Virus record (IMG/VR): IMGVR_UViG_3300025000_000315
Coordinates: 1 to 31,011 of that record
Strand: one strand, 5' to 3'
DNA from: a virus
DNA length: 31,011 nucleotides
The notes under the pieces are model-generated. The model ran no database searches. It saw only the letters and a list, made by a program, of their open reading frames with translations, and was not told the origin of the DNA. Both the position numbers and the translations under genes were made by a program. This document shows, one piece after another, positions 8,226 to 16,969 of this stretch. Within the stretch, counting starts at the first letter, position 1. Each line of letters opens with the position of its first letter.

Positions 8226-8551
8226 TAAACCATTTTTTGAAGCATACAATTTACAAGTTTACGGCAACCAAAAGCAAATATGGCGATATTGAATATTCAG
8301 GCGACGGGACGGAGATCAAGGGTTGGATAAGAGAAAACGCTGAAGTAGTAAGAAGCCAAAACGCGGAAACGATCAATTGCGACGCTATGGCGTGGTTCAA
8401 GCCGGACGAGGGTTTACGAGAGGACGATATAATCAAGTTTGGGGATAGTTATTACAGGATTAAGAAAATGATTTATGCGCGCCGGCTCGGAAGCAACCGG
8501 ATCAACTTTCTGAAAGCATTGTTGCAAAGAGAAAAGGGAATGATATCGTGA
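8222..8551 (+). CDS. Head completion / stopper-like protein
   Basis: 109 residues. A compact beta-rich protein with 'HTIYKFTATKSKYGDIEYSG', 'EIKGWIRENAEVVRS' and 'DDIIKFGDSYYRIKKM', a pattern shared with phage head-tail stopper proteins (SPP1 gp16-like), which close the neck after DNA packaging. It overlaps both neighbours by four bases within the standard connector gene order. Assignment is mostly by position and fold pattern. Confidence 0.6.
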   Translation: MINHFLKHTIYKFTATKSKYGDIEYSGDGTEIKGWIRENAEVVRSQNAETINCDAMAWFKPDEGLREDDIIKFGDSYYRIKKMIYARRLGSNRINFLKALLQREKGMIS

Positions 8552-8913
8552 GTTACAGAATAATTGACAATACGAAAAAATTTGCGGACACGGCCGAGAA
8601 AAGATTAGATTTATTTTTATCAGATATGGGAGTGGACATAGAGCGGTTGAGTAAAATGTATGTTCCAAGAGATAAGGGTATGTTGAGAAATAGCGGCAAG
8701 GTCCAGAAGTTAGGAAGGTTCAAATACATTGTTAGTTACTGGATTGCTTACGCACTTTACCAAGAGCGAGGAATGCGCCGGGACGGAACGCATAAAGTGA
8801 GAAAATATTCACAGCCCGGCAAAAAAGCGCATTACTTGGGCGACGCGGCCAAGTCGATTACGGCCAAAGGCAAGGAAAAGATTAAGGCATATCTAAACGG
8901 GGTAAGAGTATGA
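8548..8913 (+). CDS. Tail completion / HK97 gp10-like protein
   Basis: 121 residues, GTG start overlapping the previous stop. A helical N terminus is followed by 'RDKGMLRNSGKVQ', 'YIVSYWIAYALYQERG' and 'GKKAHYLGDAAKSI', the pattern of HK97 gp10-like neck proteins (residues surrounding 'YA..qErG'). These join the head and tail. Its end overlaps the next ATG by four bases. Confidence 0.7.
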   Translation: MSYRIIDNTKKFADTAEKRLDLFLSDMGVDIERLSKMYVPRDKGMLRNSGKVQKLGRFKYIVSYWIAYALYQERGMRRDGTHKVRKYSQPGKKAHYLGDAAKSITAKGKEKIKAYLNGVRV

Positions 8914-9296
8914 TTTTAGAAGCAATTGCGGATTATTTAGAAAACGAAGGCGTCGGAACAGTAGGGACGGACATTTTTATTGGAGATTTTCCAAACGAAA
9001 CCGACAATGGTATAATGTTGATAAGCAGAGGCGGAGATAACGAAAAGAATTATGACTTGAGATTTTTGACAATAGACATATGGGGACGAAACAAATCAAC
9101 CCGGTTAAGTTGGGATAAGATTTTTGACGTTATGAAGGCGTTACACTTACAAAACAATTTCGACGTTACGGGTTACCATATTTACAGAAGCGAAACGGCT
9201 AACGTAGAGGATTTGGACCGGGACAGCGAAGGCAGGAAGATATTCAAAATACAAGCGCGGATCATTTATAGGGACACAAATAACATAATAAGTTAA
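8910..9296 (+). CDS. Tail terminator protein
   Basis: 128 residues. The helical start 'ILEAIADYLENEGVGTVGTD' and following strands ('IFIGDFPNETDNGIMLISRG', 'LTIDIWGRNKSTRLSWDKI') match the minor capsid/tail terminator group (SPP1 gp17, lambda gpU-type). The protein caps the tail tube and fixes its length. It is the last gene of the connector block, right before the tail tube gene. Confidence 0.7.
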   Translation: MILEAIADYLENEGVGTVGTDIFIGDFPNETDNGIMLISRGGDNEKNYDLRFLTIDIWGRNKSTRLSWDKIFDVMKALHLQNNFDVTGYHIYRSETANVEDLDRDSEGRKIFKIQARIIYRDTNNIIS

Positions 9297-9314
9297 ACTC
9301 ATTAGGAGGAAAGA

Positions 9315-9839
9315 ATGACAGGGAACATTGCGAACGTAAAAATCGGGGTTTGCCAAGTGGTTTTTAACGGCGTGGATTTGGGCCACACCAAAGACGGCGT
9401 TAGTTTTAGTTATGAGCCGGACATTGCCGACGTTACAGTTGACCAATACGGGTCAAGCCCGATTAACAAGGTTTTAATCGGCGAGAATTTGCAAATGAAA
9501 CTTTCTTTAGCAGAACAGACATTAGCCAATATGAAAGTTGCTTTACCTGGTGCAAGCCACGAAACCGGTGCGGAAGGTAGCAGACTTGAGATCGGCCGAA
9601 ATTGTGGTTACGAATTAGACAACGAAGCACACTTATTAAGACTTCACCCGATTGCCAACGAAGCCAGTGACTTGAGCGAAGACGTGGTTATTTACAAGGC
9701 CGTTGCAGTTGAAGCGGTAGAAACCAATTATAAAGTGGACGAGCAAAGAGTTTTAGAGGTTACATTCCAAGCGCTTATTGACGAAACAAAGAGCGAAGGA
9801 AACCGACTTGGCCACATTGGCGTTGATAGCATTAGTTAA
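9315..9839 (+). CDS. Major tail tube protein
   Basis: 174 residues with a strong AGGAGG site. Its beta-sandwich pattern includes 'VVFNGVDLGHTKDGVSFSYE' and 'VTVDQYGSSPINKVLIGENL', typical of siphovirus tail tube subunits, which stack as rings around the tape measure. The strong ribosome-binding site fits a highly expressed protein. It is placed between the terminator and the chaperones, as in most siphoviruses. Confidence 0.82.
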   Translation: MTGNIANVKIGVCQVVFNGVDLGHTKDGVSFSYEPDIADVTVDQYGSSPINKVLIGENLQMKLSLAEQTLANMKVALPGASHETGAEGSRLEIGRNCGYELDNEAHLLRLHPIANEASDLSEDVVIYKAVAVEAVETNYKVDEQRVLEVTFQALIDETKSEGNRLGHIGVDSIS

Positions 9840-9855
9840 AAAATAAAAGGACAAA

Positions 9856-10230
9856 ATGAACGACATCAAGTTAGACCTTGACGTTTATGCGCCCAAACCG
9901 GAATACGCACAATTGGGAGGCAAAGCAATTGAGATTTACCCGCCGAAGTTAAAAACCATTGTTAAACTCTTGGCAATTTTTGAGAGAATGAGCAAGGCAG
10001 AGGCGGACGAAGATAAGAGCAAGGCATTTGCCGAACTCACAGAATTGCTACTCCCAATCGTACCGGCGTTAAAAGAACCAGACGTCGATTTGACGTTTGA
10101 GCAAATGGGCGCGCTAATAAAATTTGTTTTTGAAATGTCGCAACCGAAGGACGGACAAGCGTTGAAAGCGGAAGGCATAGAACTTACAGGCGACGGAAAC
10201 GAAGAAGGAAAAAAAAATCCGACTGCTTAG
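9856..10230 (+). CDS. Tail assembly chaperone (G-like)
   Basis: 124 residues; helical, acidic, with an 'EIYPPKLKTIVKLLAIFERM' segment. It lies between the tail tube and tape measure genes, where lambda-like phages encode the G/GT chaperones that coat the tape measure protein. Its last codons cross a run of nine A's (10209-10217) and it ends at TAG 10228-10230. Ribosomes that slip on this run would make a longer GT protein (see next two entries). Confidence 0.75.
   Translation: MNDIKLDLDVYAPKPEYAQLGGKAIEIYPPKLKTIVKLLAIFERMSKAEADEDKSKAFAELTELLLPIVPALKEPDVDLTFEQMGALIKFVFEMSQPKDGQALKAEGIELTGDGNEEGKKNPTA
10207..10219 (+). other. Programmed frameshift site (A9 run) in tail chaperone
   Basis: GGA followed by nine A's and T. 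The downstream T-like frame is +1 (equivalently -2) relative to G. It is open only from 10181, after stops at 10163 and 10178, so the shift must occur between 10181 and 10230, where the A run is the obvious slippery site. Lambda shifts -1 and Mu-type tails shift -2; here the arithmetic fits +1 or -2. Confidence 0.72.
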
Positions 10231-10522
10231 GTTGGTAACATATTTTCTACGAAAGTTTCCGGGCTATACATTCCAATCACTTATGGACGAATACGCGATC
10301 AGATTTTATTCCTTAGTCAGCCAATCCGTTAAATTGGACGCGGCCGAACGTCGGGAACAAGCATTGATCGCTGTTTTGCCAAATGCTAAAAAAGGCGAAT
10401 ACGAACGAATAATGAAACAGTTTGAGAACTTTAGCGAAGATCCGATTGAAAGGTTTTTAATCAACCGCCCGGACAACAAGAAAAGTGGCGTAGATAAATT
10501 AAAGGGTTTATTAGGAGGATAA
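10217..10522 (+). CDS. Tail chaperone T extension, read by frameshift
   Basis: Its only early start codon (TTG at 10232) has no ribosome-binding site, and the conserved-looking sequence ('FLRKFPGYTFQSLMDEY') begins straight after it. I therefore read the frame from the A9 slip. About 100 residues, helical, with 'EDPIERFLINRPDNKKSG' near the end. As part of a G-T fusion it would link the chaperone to the tape measure protein. It ends just before the tape measure GTG. Confidence 0.7.
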   Translation: MRLLRLVTYFLRKFPGYTFQSLMDEYAIRFYSLVSQSVKLDAAERREQALIAVLPNAKKGEYERIMKQFENFSEDPIERFLINRPDNKKSGVDKLKGLLGG

Positions 10523-10523
10523 A

Positions 10524-12599
10524 GTGGCCGACATAGCAGGATCAACAGAAATAGGAAAAATACATTATGCTCTCGATTTAGATAGCAAAAAGTTTGATAG
10601 TGGGCTGGACAAAGCGGACGGCAAGTTTAAGGGCTTGACGGGAATGTTAAAAAGCGCGGAAGCCGGAAGCAAGGCATTTGCGGCCGGGTTGGCGATTGCC
10701 GGCGCGGCACTTACCGCTATTTCGATTGCAGGAATTAAATCAGCCGCCAGTTTGGAAACTATGAGATCGGGATTTATTACGCTTTTGGGATCAGCGGAGA
10801 AGGCAGACGAAGCGTTGCAAATGATTAAGAAGGACGCCACCACAACGCCTTTCGAAATGGCAGGACTTGTACAAGCAAACCAATTATTGACTTCCGTTAC
10901 AAAGGACGCCGGACGATCAGAAAAAATGTTATTAAACGTTGGGAAGGCGTTAGCGGCTATGGGAAAAGGACAGCCGGAACTCGACAGAATTATCGTTAAC
11001 TTACAACAGGTTGGAGCGGTAGGAAAAGCCGCTATGATGGACGTAAAACAGTTTGCCTTTGCAGGCATACCGATTTTTGAAATGCTTTCACAAGCAACGG
11101 GCAAGACGGGCGAAGCGTTGAGTGACTTTATCACAGACGGCGGAGTTACTTTTGAAATGTTGGAGAAAATGTTCAATGACGCCGGAATGGCCGGAGGACG
11201 TTTTGAGAACGCTTTTAGAGATCAAGCCGGAACGTTTAACCAACTTTGGAGCAATATGAAGGACAATCTTTCTATTGCCGGAGCGGAGTTTGTTAAGCAA
11301 ACTGGGATCTTTGACTTGGCCAAAAAAGCACTCGGGATTTTCATTAAGTTTTTGGACGAGAACTTGCCAAAGATTATTGAAGGGATTAAGAACTTTACGG
11401 AAATTATGAAGAACAATTTACCGATCGTTATTGGAATTATAGTAGGAGCGCTTATACCGGCGTTTGTTGCTTGGGCCGGAGCGGCTTGGGCGGCGGCCGC
11501 AGGAGTTTGGGCGGCGTTGGCGCCATTACTACCGTTTATAGCGGCAGGAGCGGCATTAGGCGCGATTGTTCAATTACTATTGAACCATTTTGGAGGTTGG
11601 CAAGGAATTATGGAAAGATTACAACCTTATATAAATGCTATGAAACCGATTATAGAATTATTGAAAGGCGCATTCCAAGCGCTTATACAGACGCTCAAAG
11701 AACAATTATTGCCACTATGGAATGACCAACTTAAGCCGGCGCTTATTGCGCTTTGGCCGCTTTTCAAGTTGATTGCGACGATTATAGGCGTAGTTATAGT
11801 CGGATCGATTATGGCAGGGATCGCGTCGTTTGTAATACTGATCGGGATTTTGACCGGCGTATTAAAATTTGTAGCAACTTTCGTTACAGGCGTTGTTCAA
11901 TTCTTTAGCGGACTTTGGCAGTTCATTTCAGGTTGGTGGGGAATGATTTACGGACTTTTTACGGGCAACACGGAATTAGTTAGAGCGTCGGTTGAGAAAA
12001 TGAAGAACGGAATAATTAGCATATTTTCGGGACTTTATAACGCGGTTTACGGATCGGTTAAAAGTTTGGTAGAAGGGATTTTTGGATTTTTCAAAAATCT
12101 TTACGATAATTTAATAGGACATTCGATTATACCGGACATTGTAAACGGGATTGTAGATTGGTTTAGGGACTTGCCGAGTAGATTAGTTGGAGCGTTGGGA
12201 GGAGTTTACGACGCGGTTACGACACCATTTAGAAACGCTTTTGAATGGATTAAGGGCAAGGTAGGAGGCGTTAAAGAAGCATTGGAAAAGATCAACCCGT
12301 TTCACAGAGAGTCGCCGAGTTTGGTTGACAATATTAAGGCCGGCACGGCACAGATCATTGGACAGTACCAAGATATGTTTAGCGGTATTACGGATATGAC
12401 CGGAGGGATCAGACCGGAGTTACAAATGGCCGCCACAGCGCCTATGAAAGCGCCGGAGATCAACTCGGCCGGCGGAGGCAGGACCGAGAACCATTTCCAC
12501 ATTGGAGAGATGTTGGGGACGCCACAGGACTTCTCTACCTTCGTAGAAAAGGTTAGTCAAGAACAGTCAAGGCAAGACAGAGCAAAAGGAGGAATATAA
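10524..12599 (+). CDS. Tape measure protein
   Basis: 691 residues, GTG start after AGGAGG. The N-terminal ~260 residues match the family's conserved domain ('LETMRSGFITLLGSAEKADE', 'ATTTPFEMAGLVQANQLL', 'FAFAGIPIFEMLSQATG'). Hydrophobic stretches follow at about 295-350 and 415-460, and the C terminus is amphipathic. The protein sets tail length and helps DNA pass the membrane. By the usual ~1.5 angstrom per residue this predicts a tail near 100 nm. It is short for the family but complete. Confidence 0.9.
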   Translation: MADIAGSTEIGKIHYALDLDSKKFDSGLDKADGKFKGLTGMLKSAEAGSKAFAAGLAIAGAALTAISIAGIKSAASLETMRSGFITLLGSAEKADEALQMIKKDATTTPFEMAGLVQANQLLTSVTKDAGRSEKMLLNVGKALAAMGKGQPELDRIIVNLQQVGAVGKAAMMDVKQFAFAGIPIFEMLSQATGKTGEALSDFITDGGVTFEMLEKMFNDAGMAGGRFENAFRDQAGTFNQLWSNMKDNLSIAGAEFVKQTGIFDLAKKALGIFIKFLDENLPKIIEGIKNFTEIMKNNLPIVIGIIVGALIPAFVAWAGAAWAAAAGVWAALAPLLPFIAAGAALGAIVQLLLNHFGGWQGIMERLQPYINAMKPIIELLKGAFQALIQTLKEQLLPLWNDQLKPALIALWPLFKLIATIIGVVIVGSIMAGIASFVILIGILTGVLKFVATFVTGVVQFFSGLWQFISGWWGMIYGLFTGNTELVRASVEKMKNGIISIFSGLYNAVYGSVKSLVEGIFGFFKNLYDNLIGHSIIPDIVNGIVDWFRDLPSRLVGALGGVYDAVTTPFRNAFEWIKGKVGGVKEALEKINPFHRESPSLVDNIKAGTAQIIGQYQDMFSGITDMTGGIRPELQMAATAPMKAPEINSAGGGRTENHFHIGEMLGTPQDFSTFVEKVSQEQSRQDRAKGGI

Positions 12600-12600
12600 T

Positions 12601-12951
12601 ATGTGGATTTTAGACGGAAACCAAATACCAACACCACAAAGAAAAGTTATTAAAAACGACGTTGTAGCCGTTGTGCACCGGACGCTCGACGGAGGATTCA
12701 GCCGGGACTTTGTGGGAAGCGAAAAAAAGATTTTTGAATGCGAATATACGCCGATTAGCGCGGAGGATTATGAGGTTATTAGAGCCGAGTACGAAGATCA
12801 GCGCGACAACGGCACGGCTAAAATATTGACGATTAGCGACGACGATTTTACATTTAGCGCCGGAGTTATTATTTCAATGCCGGAAATGAATTTTAATTTT
12901 GCCAACCATTACAATTACAGAAACGTAAAAATAAACTTTACGGAGGTTTGA
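12601..12951 (+). CDS. Distal-tail-type minor tail protein
   Basis: 116 residues, ATG after AGGAGGA. Beta-rich ('MWILDGNQIPTPQRKV', 'EYTPISAEDYEVIRAEYEDQ', 'NYRNVKINFTEV'). The overall pattern is that of short tail proteins that read like half of a Dit or lambda gpM-type protein and join the tail tube to the hub. It is located between the tape measure and the hub, where Dit is expected. I cannot assign a precise family. Confidence 0.5.
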   Translation: MWILDGNQIPTPQRKVIKNDVVAVVHRTLDGGFSRDFVGSEKKIFECEYTPISAEDYEVIRAEYEDQRDNGTAKILTISDDDFTFSAGVIISMPEMNFNFANHYNYRNVKINFTEV

Positions 12952-12952
12952 G

Positions 12953-14980
12953 GTGCAAACAGTAACAGAAGAATTTGACACCGCAAGCAAGGCCAAGATC
13001 AGGCGGCCGGTCGCCGGGTTGGGAGTTAGTTGGTTAAGAAACTACGAAGGCCACGATTGGTTCACGATAGGGACCTCCACAATCGGCGGAGGCGACGTTA
13101 TTAAGGGCGAGGACAACGTTGTGCCGGAAAGCGATAATTACGATTACATAGACGAAACAGAATACCTTATGAGTATGGAATATGACCGTTATTTTGATGA
13201 GCCGGTTTTTAGTGTTGCGAGATCGGTTTGCGACGTTATTTTAGACAACAATTCGGATAGATTTTTGCCGCTTAATTTTACGGACGAACTATCGGACAGT
13301 TACGCAGAAGCAAATGCGAATGAGTTTTGGAACGCTTACTCTGGGAACGTTACGGGATACGCACAGACCTTCGAAGCATTGGGAGGAGTTTTAGACCGGG
13401 TTGCTTTTTACATTAAAAAGACCGGAAGCCCAACAGGAAACATTACGGCCAAAATTTACGCTAAAACCGGAACAAATGGGGTGGACGCTTGCCCGACCGG
13501 GACAGCATTGGCAACTTCGGAAACAATTGACATTAGCACTCTTGAAACTTCAGGCGAATTAAAAGTATTTAATTTTACGGGCGAACAAAGATTGGAATTA
13601 ACAGCCGGTACGATATACGCGGTTGCGATTGAATACACCGGCGGAAACGCTTCAAATTGTCTTTCGGTTGGGTTAGACACTTCAAGCCCAAGTCACGATG
13701 GGAATTACAGTTATTACGGTTGGGGAGCGTGGGGAGGCGAAGCAACTCAAGACGTTTGTTTTTACGTTTATGAACAAGTCGGAGTTAACGAAATTACTTG
13801 GGACATAAAAAGCAGGAGGCCGATTAGAGCGAGCGCAGGGTTCAATTACAACGGAATTTCAAACAGAATACAGCAGTTTGTTGGAATGATTATTGAAACG
13901 CCGAAAATCGACCAAAAGGAAAACACTTGCACAATTCACGCGATCGACTTTACGGAGGCGCTTTGGGGTTACCCGGTGGAAAGAACGCAACTTTACCAAG
14001 ACAAGCGAAGCGACGAATTGATCGACATACTTTTACAAACCGTCGGACTCACAACCGGACAATACATTTTAGATCAAGGGCTTATAACTATACCTTTTTG
14101 TTTTTTTGAGGCCGGACAGAAGGTTGGAGATATAATTGCAAAGATTTGCCAAGCCGAGCAGGCCACGTTTTACGTTGACGAAAACGGGATATTTAGATTT
14201 GAGAATAGATTGCATTTGCTAAACGCGCCGCACACGGCTTCGGTATTAACTATTACAGACGCAATTATATTAAAAGAAGAAAATCAAAACATAGACAAGA
14301 TTATCAACGTTGTGGAGATCAAAGCCACACCGCGCGCCGTAGTAGCGGACGATAAACAAATTTGGACATTACCGGCGGCAAGCGAAGCGATCGCGCCCGG
14401 CGCAACTTACGAATTATTTATAAATTATGAAGATCCGATTTTTAGCAACATAGAACCGACGGCCGGAGGCGGACAAAGTAACTTCACGGCGAACACGGCT
14501 ACGGACGGAAGCGGTACAAATTTGACGAGCGATTTTGAAATTACGGAATGGACGAACTTTAGCAAGGCGACGAAATTAGTTATACGAAACAACCACGCGA
14601 CGCTCACGGGATATTTAACGGCTATGAATGTATTCGGAAAGCCGGCCGAAAAGATTTTGGAGCAAGGACTTTATTTGCGAGAGGAGGACGCAACAAGCGT
14701 TACGGATTACGACGAACACGTGGTTACGATTGAAAACGATTATATTCAAAGTTACGCGACAATGAAATCAATCGCCAGTTCGATATTGTTAAACAGAAAA
14801 GAGCCGGGCAATTATAAGATAATTACGATTAGAGGATTACCGCAATTACAGTTGGGGGATTTGGTAACACGCGGAACGGATAACTACTTCGTTATAAGAA
14901 TAAAATCAAAGATTACGGCTTCGGAAGGTTTTACGCAAGAATTAACGATTGTAAAGAGAACAATCTCATCTATTAGTTAA
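12953..14980 (+). CDS. Tail hub / tip protein with inserted jelly-roll-like domain
   Basis: 675 residues, GTG start six bases after GGAGG. Residues ~1-120 and ~275-675 look like a gp27-type hub: 'FDEPVFSVARSVCDVILDNN', 'RIQQFVGMIIETPKIDQKEN', 'SDELIDILLQTVGL', 'FYVDENGIFRFENR' and a C-terminal 'LQLGDLVTRGTDNYFVIRIK'. Between them (~122-275) lies a separate beta domain ('GYAQTFEALGGVLDRVAFYI', 'TAGTIYAVAIEYTGG') like choice-of-anchor/carbohydrate-binding modules of surface proteins. Hubs close the tube; the insert may bind host glycans. No protease or lysozyme motif is seen. Confidence 0.72.
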   Translation: MQTVTEEFDTASKAKIRRPVAGLGVSWLRNYEGHDWFTIGTSTIGGGDVIKGEDNVVPESDNYDYIDETEYLMSMEYDRYFDEPVFSVARSVCDVILDNNSDRFLPLNFTDELSDSYAEANANEFWNAYSGNVTGYAQTFEALGGVLDRVAFYIKKTGSPTGNITAKIYAKTGTNGVDACPTGTALATSETIDISTLETSGELKVFNFTGEQRLELTAGTIYAVAIEYTGGNASNCLSVGLDTSSPSHDGNYSYYGWGAWGGEATQDVCFYVYEQVGVNEITWDIKSRRPIRASAGFNYNGISNRIQQFVGMIIETPKIDQKENTCTIHAIDFTEALWGYPVERTQLYQDKRSDELIDILLQTVGLTTGQYILDQGLITIPFCFFEAGQKVGDIIAKICQAEQATFYVDENGIFRFENRLHLLNAPHTASVLTITDAIILKEENQNIDKIINVVEIKATPRAVVADDKQIWTLPAASEAIAPGATYELFINYEDPIFSNIEPTAGGGQSNFTANTATDGSGTNLTSDFEITEWTNFSKATKLVIRNNHATLTGYLTAMNVFGKPAEKILEQGLYLREEDATSVTDYDEHVVTIENDYIQSYATMKSIASSILLNRKEPGNYKIITIRGLPQLQLGDLVTRGTDNYFVIRIKSKITASEGFTQELTIVKRTISSIS

Positions 14981-14983
14981 ATA

Positions 14984-15002
14984 TGTTAAAATAGAGGCAA
15001 AT
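14984..15002 (+). promoter_or_regulatory. Possible extended -10 promoter and ribosome-binding site
   Basis: TG-T-TAAAAT (14984-14992) resembles an extended -10, but no good -35 is present. GAGG at 14994-14997 serves the ATG at 15003. Confidence 0.28.
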
Positions 15003-15443
15003 ATGAAAATAATTTGTTCACAATGCAAGCGACACATCGGGACCATAAAGATAGGGTTTTGGGAATACGAAAAAAAGAACGGCACAAGAGAAATGAAGTT
15101 TATAGAAGATCCAAACGGGACGGACGTTAAGTATATTCAAGAACGAGGAATACTATCTTGCCGTAAAAGATTTGACGGGCATTGGGGGTTCAGTTGCGGA
15201 ATTTGCGGAAATGACAGCCGGATCGCCGAAGCGGAAAAAGGAATAATTGGAACAAAAAAAGTTGATAGCAGAGGACGAATTACCGTCAGAATACCAACCA
15301 AAAGAGATATAGCGAGGGTTTTTAGAAACTTGGAGAAAAGGCCAACCGGCGTAAAAGAAGCCAGCCCGGAAAAAAGAGTAGTAGATAATTTTGAAATAAC
15401 AACCGAAAAAGGGGAGGAAAAATATGTCTTACAATGCAATTGA
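15003..15443 (+). CDS. Zinc-ribbon phage protein
   Basis: 146 residues. The N-terminal C5-x2-C8 ('ICSQCKRHIG') and a later pair in 'GFSCGICGN' form a likely two-part zinc ribbon, and the C-terminal third is charged and helical. I do not recognise a function; similar small zinc proteins are common between tail and lysis genes. It overlaps the following fibre gene by 20 bases. Confidence 0.6.
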   Translation: MKIICSQCKRHIGTIKIGFWEYEKKNGTREMKFIEDPNGTDVKYIQERGILSCRKRFDGHWGFSCGICGNDSRIAEAEKGIIGTKKVDSRGRITVRIPTKRDIARVFRNLEKRPTGVKEASPEKRVVDNFEITTEKGEEKYVLQCN

Positions 15444-16044
15444 TTTTGTTTATGGAGAACAACCGAGCGCTACAAAATGGAACTACTTAGGTTCAAACGA
15501 CGCCGGGTTTAAGGACGGGACAAATATTGACGATGACGCGATTATAGCAAGACATATTGCCGACAATGCGGTAGGGACCGCGCAGATCGCAAACAACGCC
15601 ATAACAGCCGATAAGATTGCGGCCGGAGCGGTAGGAGCCGACGAAATAGCCACGAACGCCGTAGGAACGGCCGAGATCGCGAACGACGCCGTTACGGTGG
15701 ACAAATTAGCGGACAACTGTATTGCTCAACCACAATTACAAAACGATTGCGTTGGGATAAACGAGATTGAGGACGGGTTGTTTCCTTTCAACAATCAAGG
15801 ACCTTACACCAACTTAAATATTATTTTTAACATATTAAATACGACAAACACGGGTACTACTTGGACGTTTCCTTCAGCAGGACAATTTGCTTCTTCTTCA
15901 ACTTATGCGGTAGTAGCGACGGTACAGGATGGATCAGCCGCATCAGGGATTGTGGCAACAATTAAAAGTAAAGCGGCAGGGAGTTGTATTGTTCAAAACA
16001 GTTGGGGGACGATTGCAACCTCTATGATCGCGATGGGGAGGTAA
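15424..16044 (+). CDS. Tail fibre / tip protein with short helical repeats
   Basis: 206 residues, ATG after GGGGAGG. Residues ~35-105 hold imperfect ~9-residue repeats of the type NAVGTAQIA / NAITADKIA / NAVGTAEIA, as found in the slender trimeric stems of many phage fibres. The last ~85 residues ('TTWTFPSAGQFASSST', 'VQDGSAASGIVATIKS') form a beta-rich head that is the likely receptor-contact domain. It sits after the hub and before lysis, the usual place for a tail-tip fibre. Confidence 0.68.
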   Translation: MSYNAIDFVYGEQPSATKWNYLGSNDAGFKDGTNIDDDAIIARHIADNAVGTAQIANNAITADKIAAGAVGADEIATNAVGTAEIANDAVTVDKLADNCIAQPQLQNDCVGINEIEDGLFPFNNQGPYTNLNIIFNILNTTNTGTTWTFPSAGQFASSSTYAVVATVQDGSAASGIVATIKSKAAGSCIVQNSWGTIATSMIAMGR

Positions 16045-16047
16045 ATT

Positions 16048-16293
16048 ATGACACGAAATTGGAACATTAAATCAAAGAAGGATTATAACGAGGAATATTT
16101 TGAGGTGGTGGTTGATTTGCCGGTACACGAAACGATCAACCCGGCCGGAGTTATGGTAGATAATTTAGTTATGGTTAACAAACAAAGAATGAAAAAATAT
16201 TTAGAAGAAGGTAAAACGGAGGATCAGGCAATTAAGGGCGTGTTAGACGAAACGGCCGACGAGCATTGCGATCCTTCAAAGTTTACAATTTAA
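16048..16293 (+). CDS. Hypothetical small acidic protein
   Basis: 81 residues following the fibre gene by three bases. Contains 'EYFEVVVDLPVHETINPAG' and a helical C terminus. No family, membrane segment or metal motif is recognised. Position suggests a fibre accessory or a protein of the late operon. Confidence 0.6.
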   Translation: MTRNWNIKSKKDYNEEYFEVVVDLPVHETINPAGVMVDNLVMVNKQRMKKYLEEGKTEDQAIKGVLDETADEHCDPSKFTI

Positions 16294-16306
16294 GCAGGAG
16301 GGAATT

Positions 16307-16558
16307 ATGACCGGGATCGAACAAACATTAGCGAACGCCGGAGTGCTTGGAGCAGTAGTACTCTGGTTTATGCTTAGATCAGAAAAACGAACGGACAATT
16401 TAACGAAGGCGCTGAACAACAATAATTTATTGGTTGTTTATTTGATTGAAACAGTAGCAAATTGCCCGAACAACACGACGGCCGCAAGTTCAATGCGCGA
16501 CGAACAAATGGCCCGGATCAAACAAGAGATTTTAGGCCAACAAAACGCCGAAGGTTAA
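16307..16558 (+). CDS. Single-pass membrane protein, BhlA-like holin candidate
   Basis: 83 residues with a strong AGGAGGG site. One hydrophobic segment at residues ~8-23 ('LANAGVLGAVVLWFML') is followed by a charged tail ('RSEKRTDNL') and a second weakly hydrophobic stretch. This is the layout of BhlA/UviB-type small holin-like proteins. It starts a block of small membrane genes ending at the amidase, so a role in lysis is likely but inferred. Confidence 0.55.
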   Translation: MTGIEQTLANAGVLGAVVLWFMLRSEKRTDNLTKALNNNNLLVVYLIETVANCPNNTTAASSMRDEQMARIKQEILGQQNAEG

Positions 16559-16559
16559 A

Positions 16560-16658
16560 ATGACAGAAAAGGTTATACAGATTGGGATTATATTTTACTT
16601 CGTTGCAACCTCAACAGTTTTATGCTATTATTTGATTAAACAAGCGAGGAACAAATGA
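16560..16658 (+). CDS. 32-residue single-pass membrane peptide
   Basis: ATG at 16560, one base after the previous stop, and ending in an ATGA overlap with the next gene. The peptide is MTEKVIQIG followed by a ~17-residue membrane span ('IIFYFVATSTVLCYYLI') and a KQARNK tail, an N-out/C-in-like charge pattern. Tight coupling on both sides argues that it is real. It could be a mini-holin, an antiholin or a membrane anchor. Confidence 0.55.
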   Translation: MTEKVIQIGIIFYFVATSTVLCYYLIKQARNK

Positions 16659-16969
16659 ACGAACTATTTACATTGGTTTTTTTACACTTTCTCGGCGACT
16701 TTCCATTACAAGGAAAATATTTAAGCGATAAGAAATGCGAATTACCGATAGTTATGATAATTCACTGTTTTATTTACGGCGGATTATTTTTTTTATTTGC
16801 GGATTTATCAATTTATTTAACGGGAATTATTATGGCAAGCCATTACGCGATCGACTACGCTATGGCCTGCAAATTTATTAAAATGCGCCCGGACTACAAG
16901 TTGGCGCTTGACCAATATTTACACGTTTTATTACTTGTGATTATTTGGTTTTTTAGTCAAGGAGTATAA
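16655..16969 (+). CDS. DUF3307-like membrane protein, lysis block
   Basis: 104 residues, three or four membrane spans. The start 'FTLVFLHFLGDFPLQGKYLS' followed by 'KK' and an 'IIHCFIYGGLFFLF' span matches the DUF3307 pattern of an 'hxLgDFxLQ' motif, then Lys-Lys and a His-containing helix. Its function is unknown in that family. Its ATG overlaps the upstream peptide's stop, and its TAA overlaps the amidase ATG. It may form the membrane hole that releases the amidase. Confidence 0.62.
   Translation: MNELFTLVFLHFLGDFPLQGKYLSDKKCELPIVMIIHCFIYGGLFFLFADLSIYLTGIIMASHYAIDYAMACKFIKMRPDYKLALDQYLHVLLLVIIWFFSQGV

Noticed and set aside
10565-11176. 203-codon frame on the minus strand inside the tape measure gene
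   Set aside because: It is antisense to a clear tape measure protein, has no ribosome-binding site or family features, and arises from the codon bias of the + strand gene.
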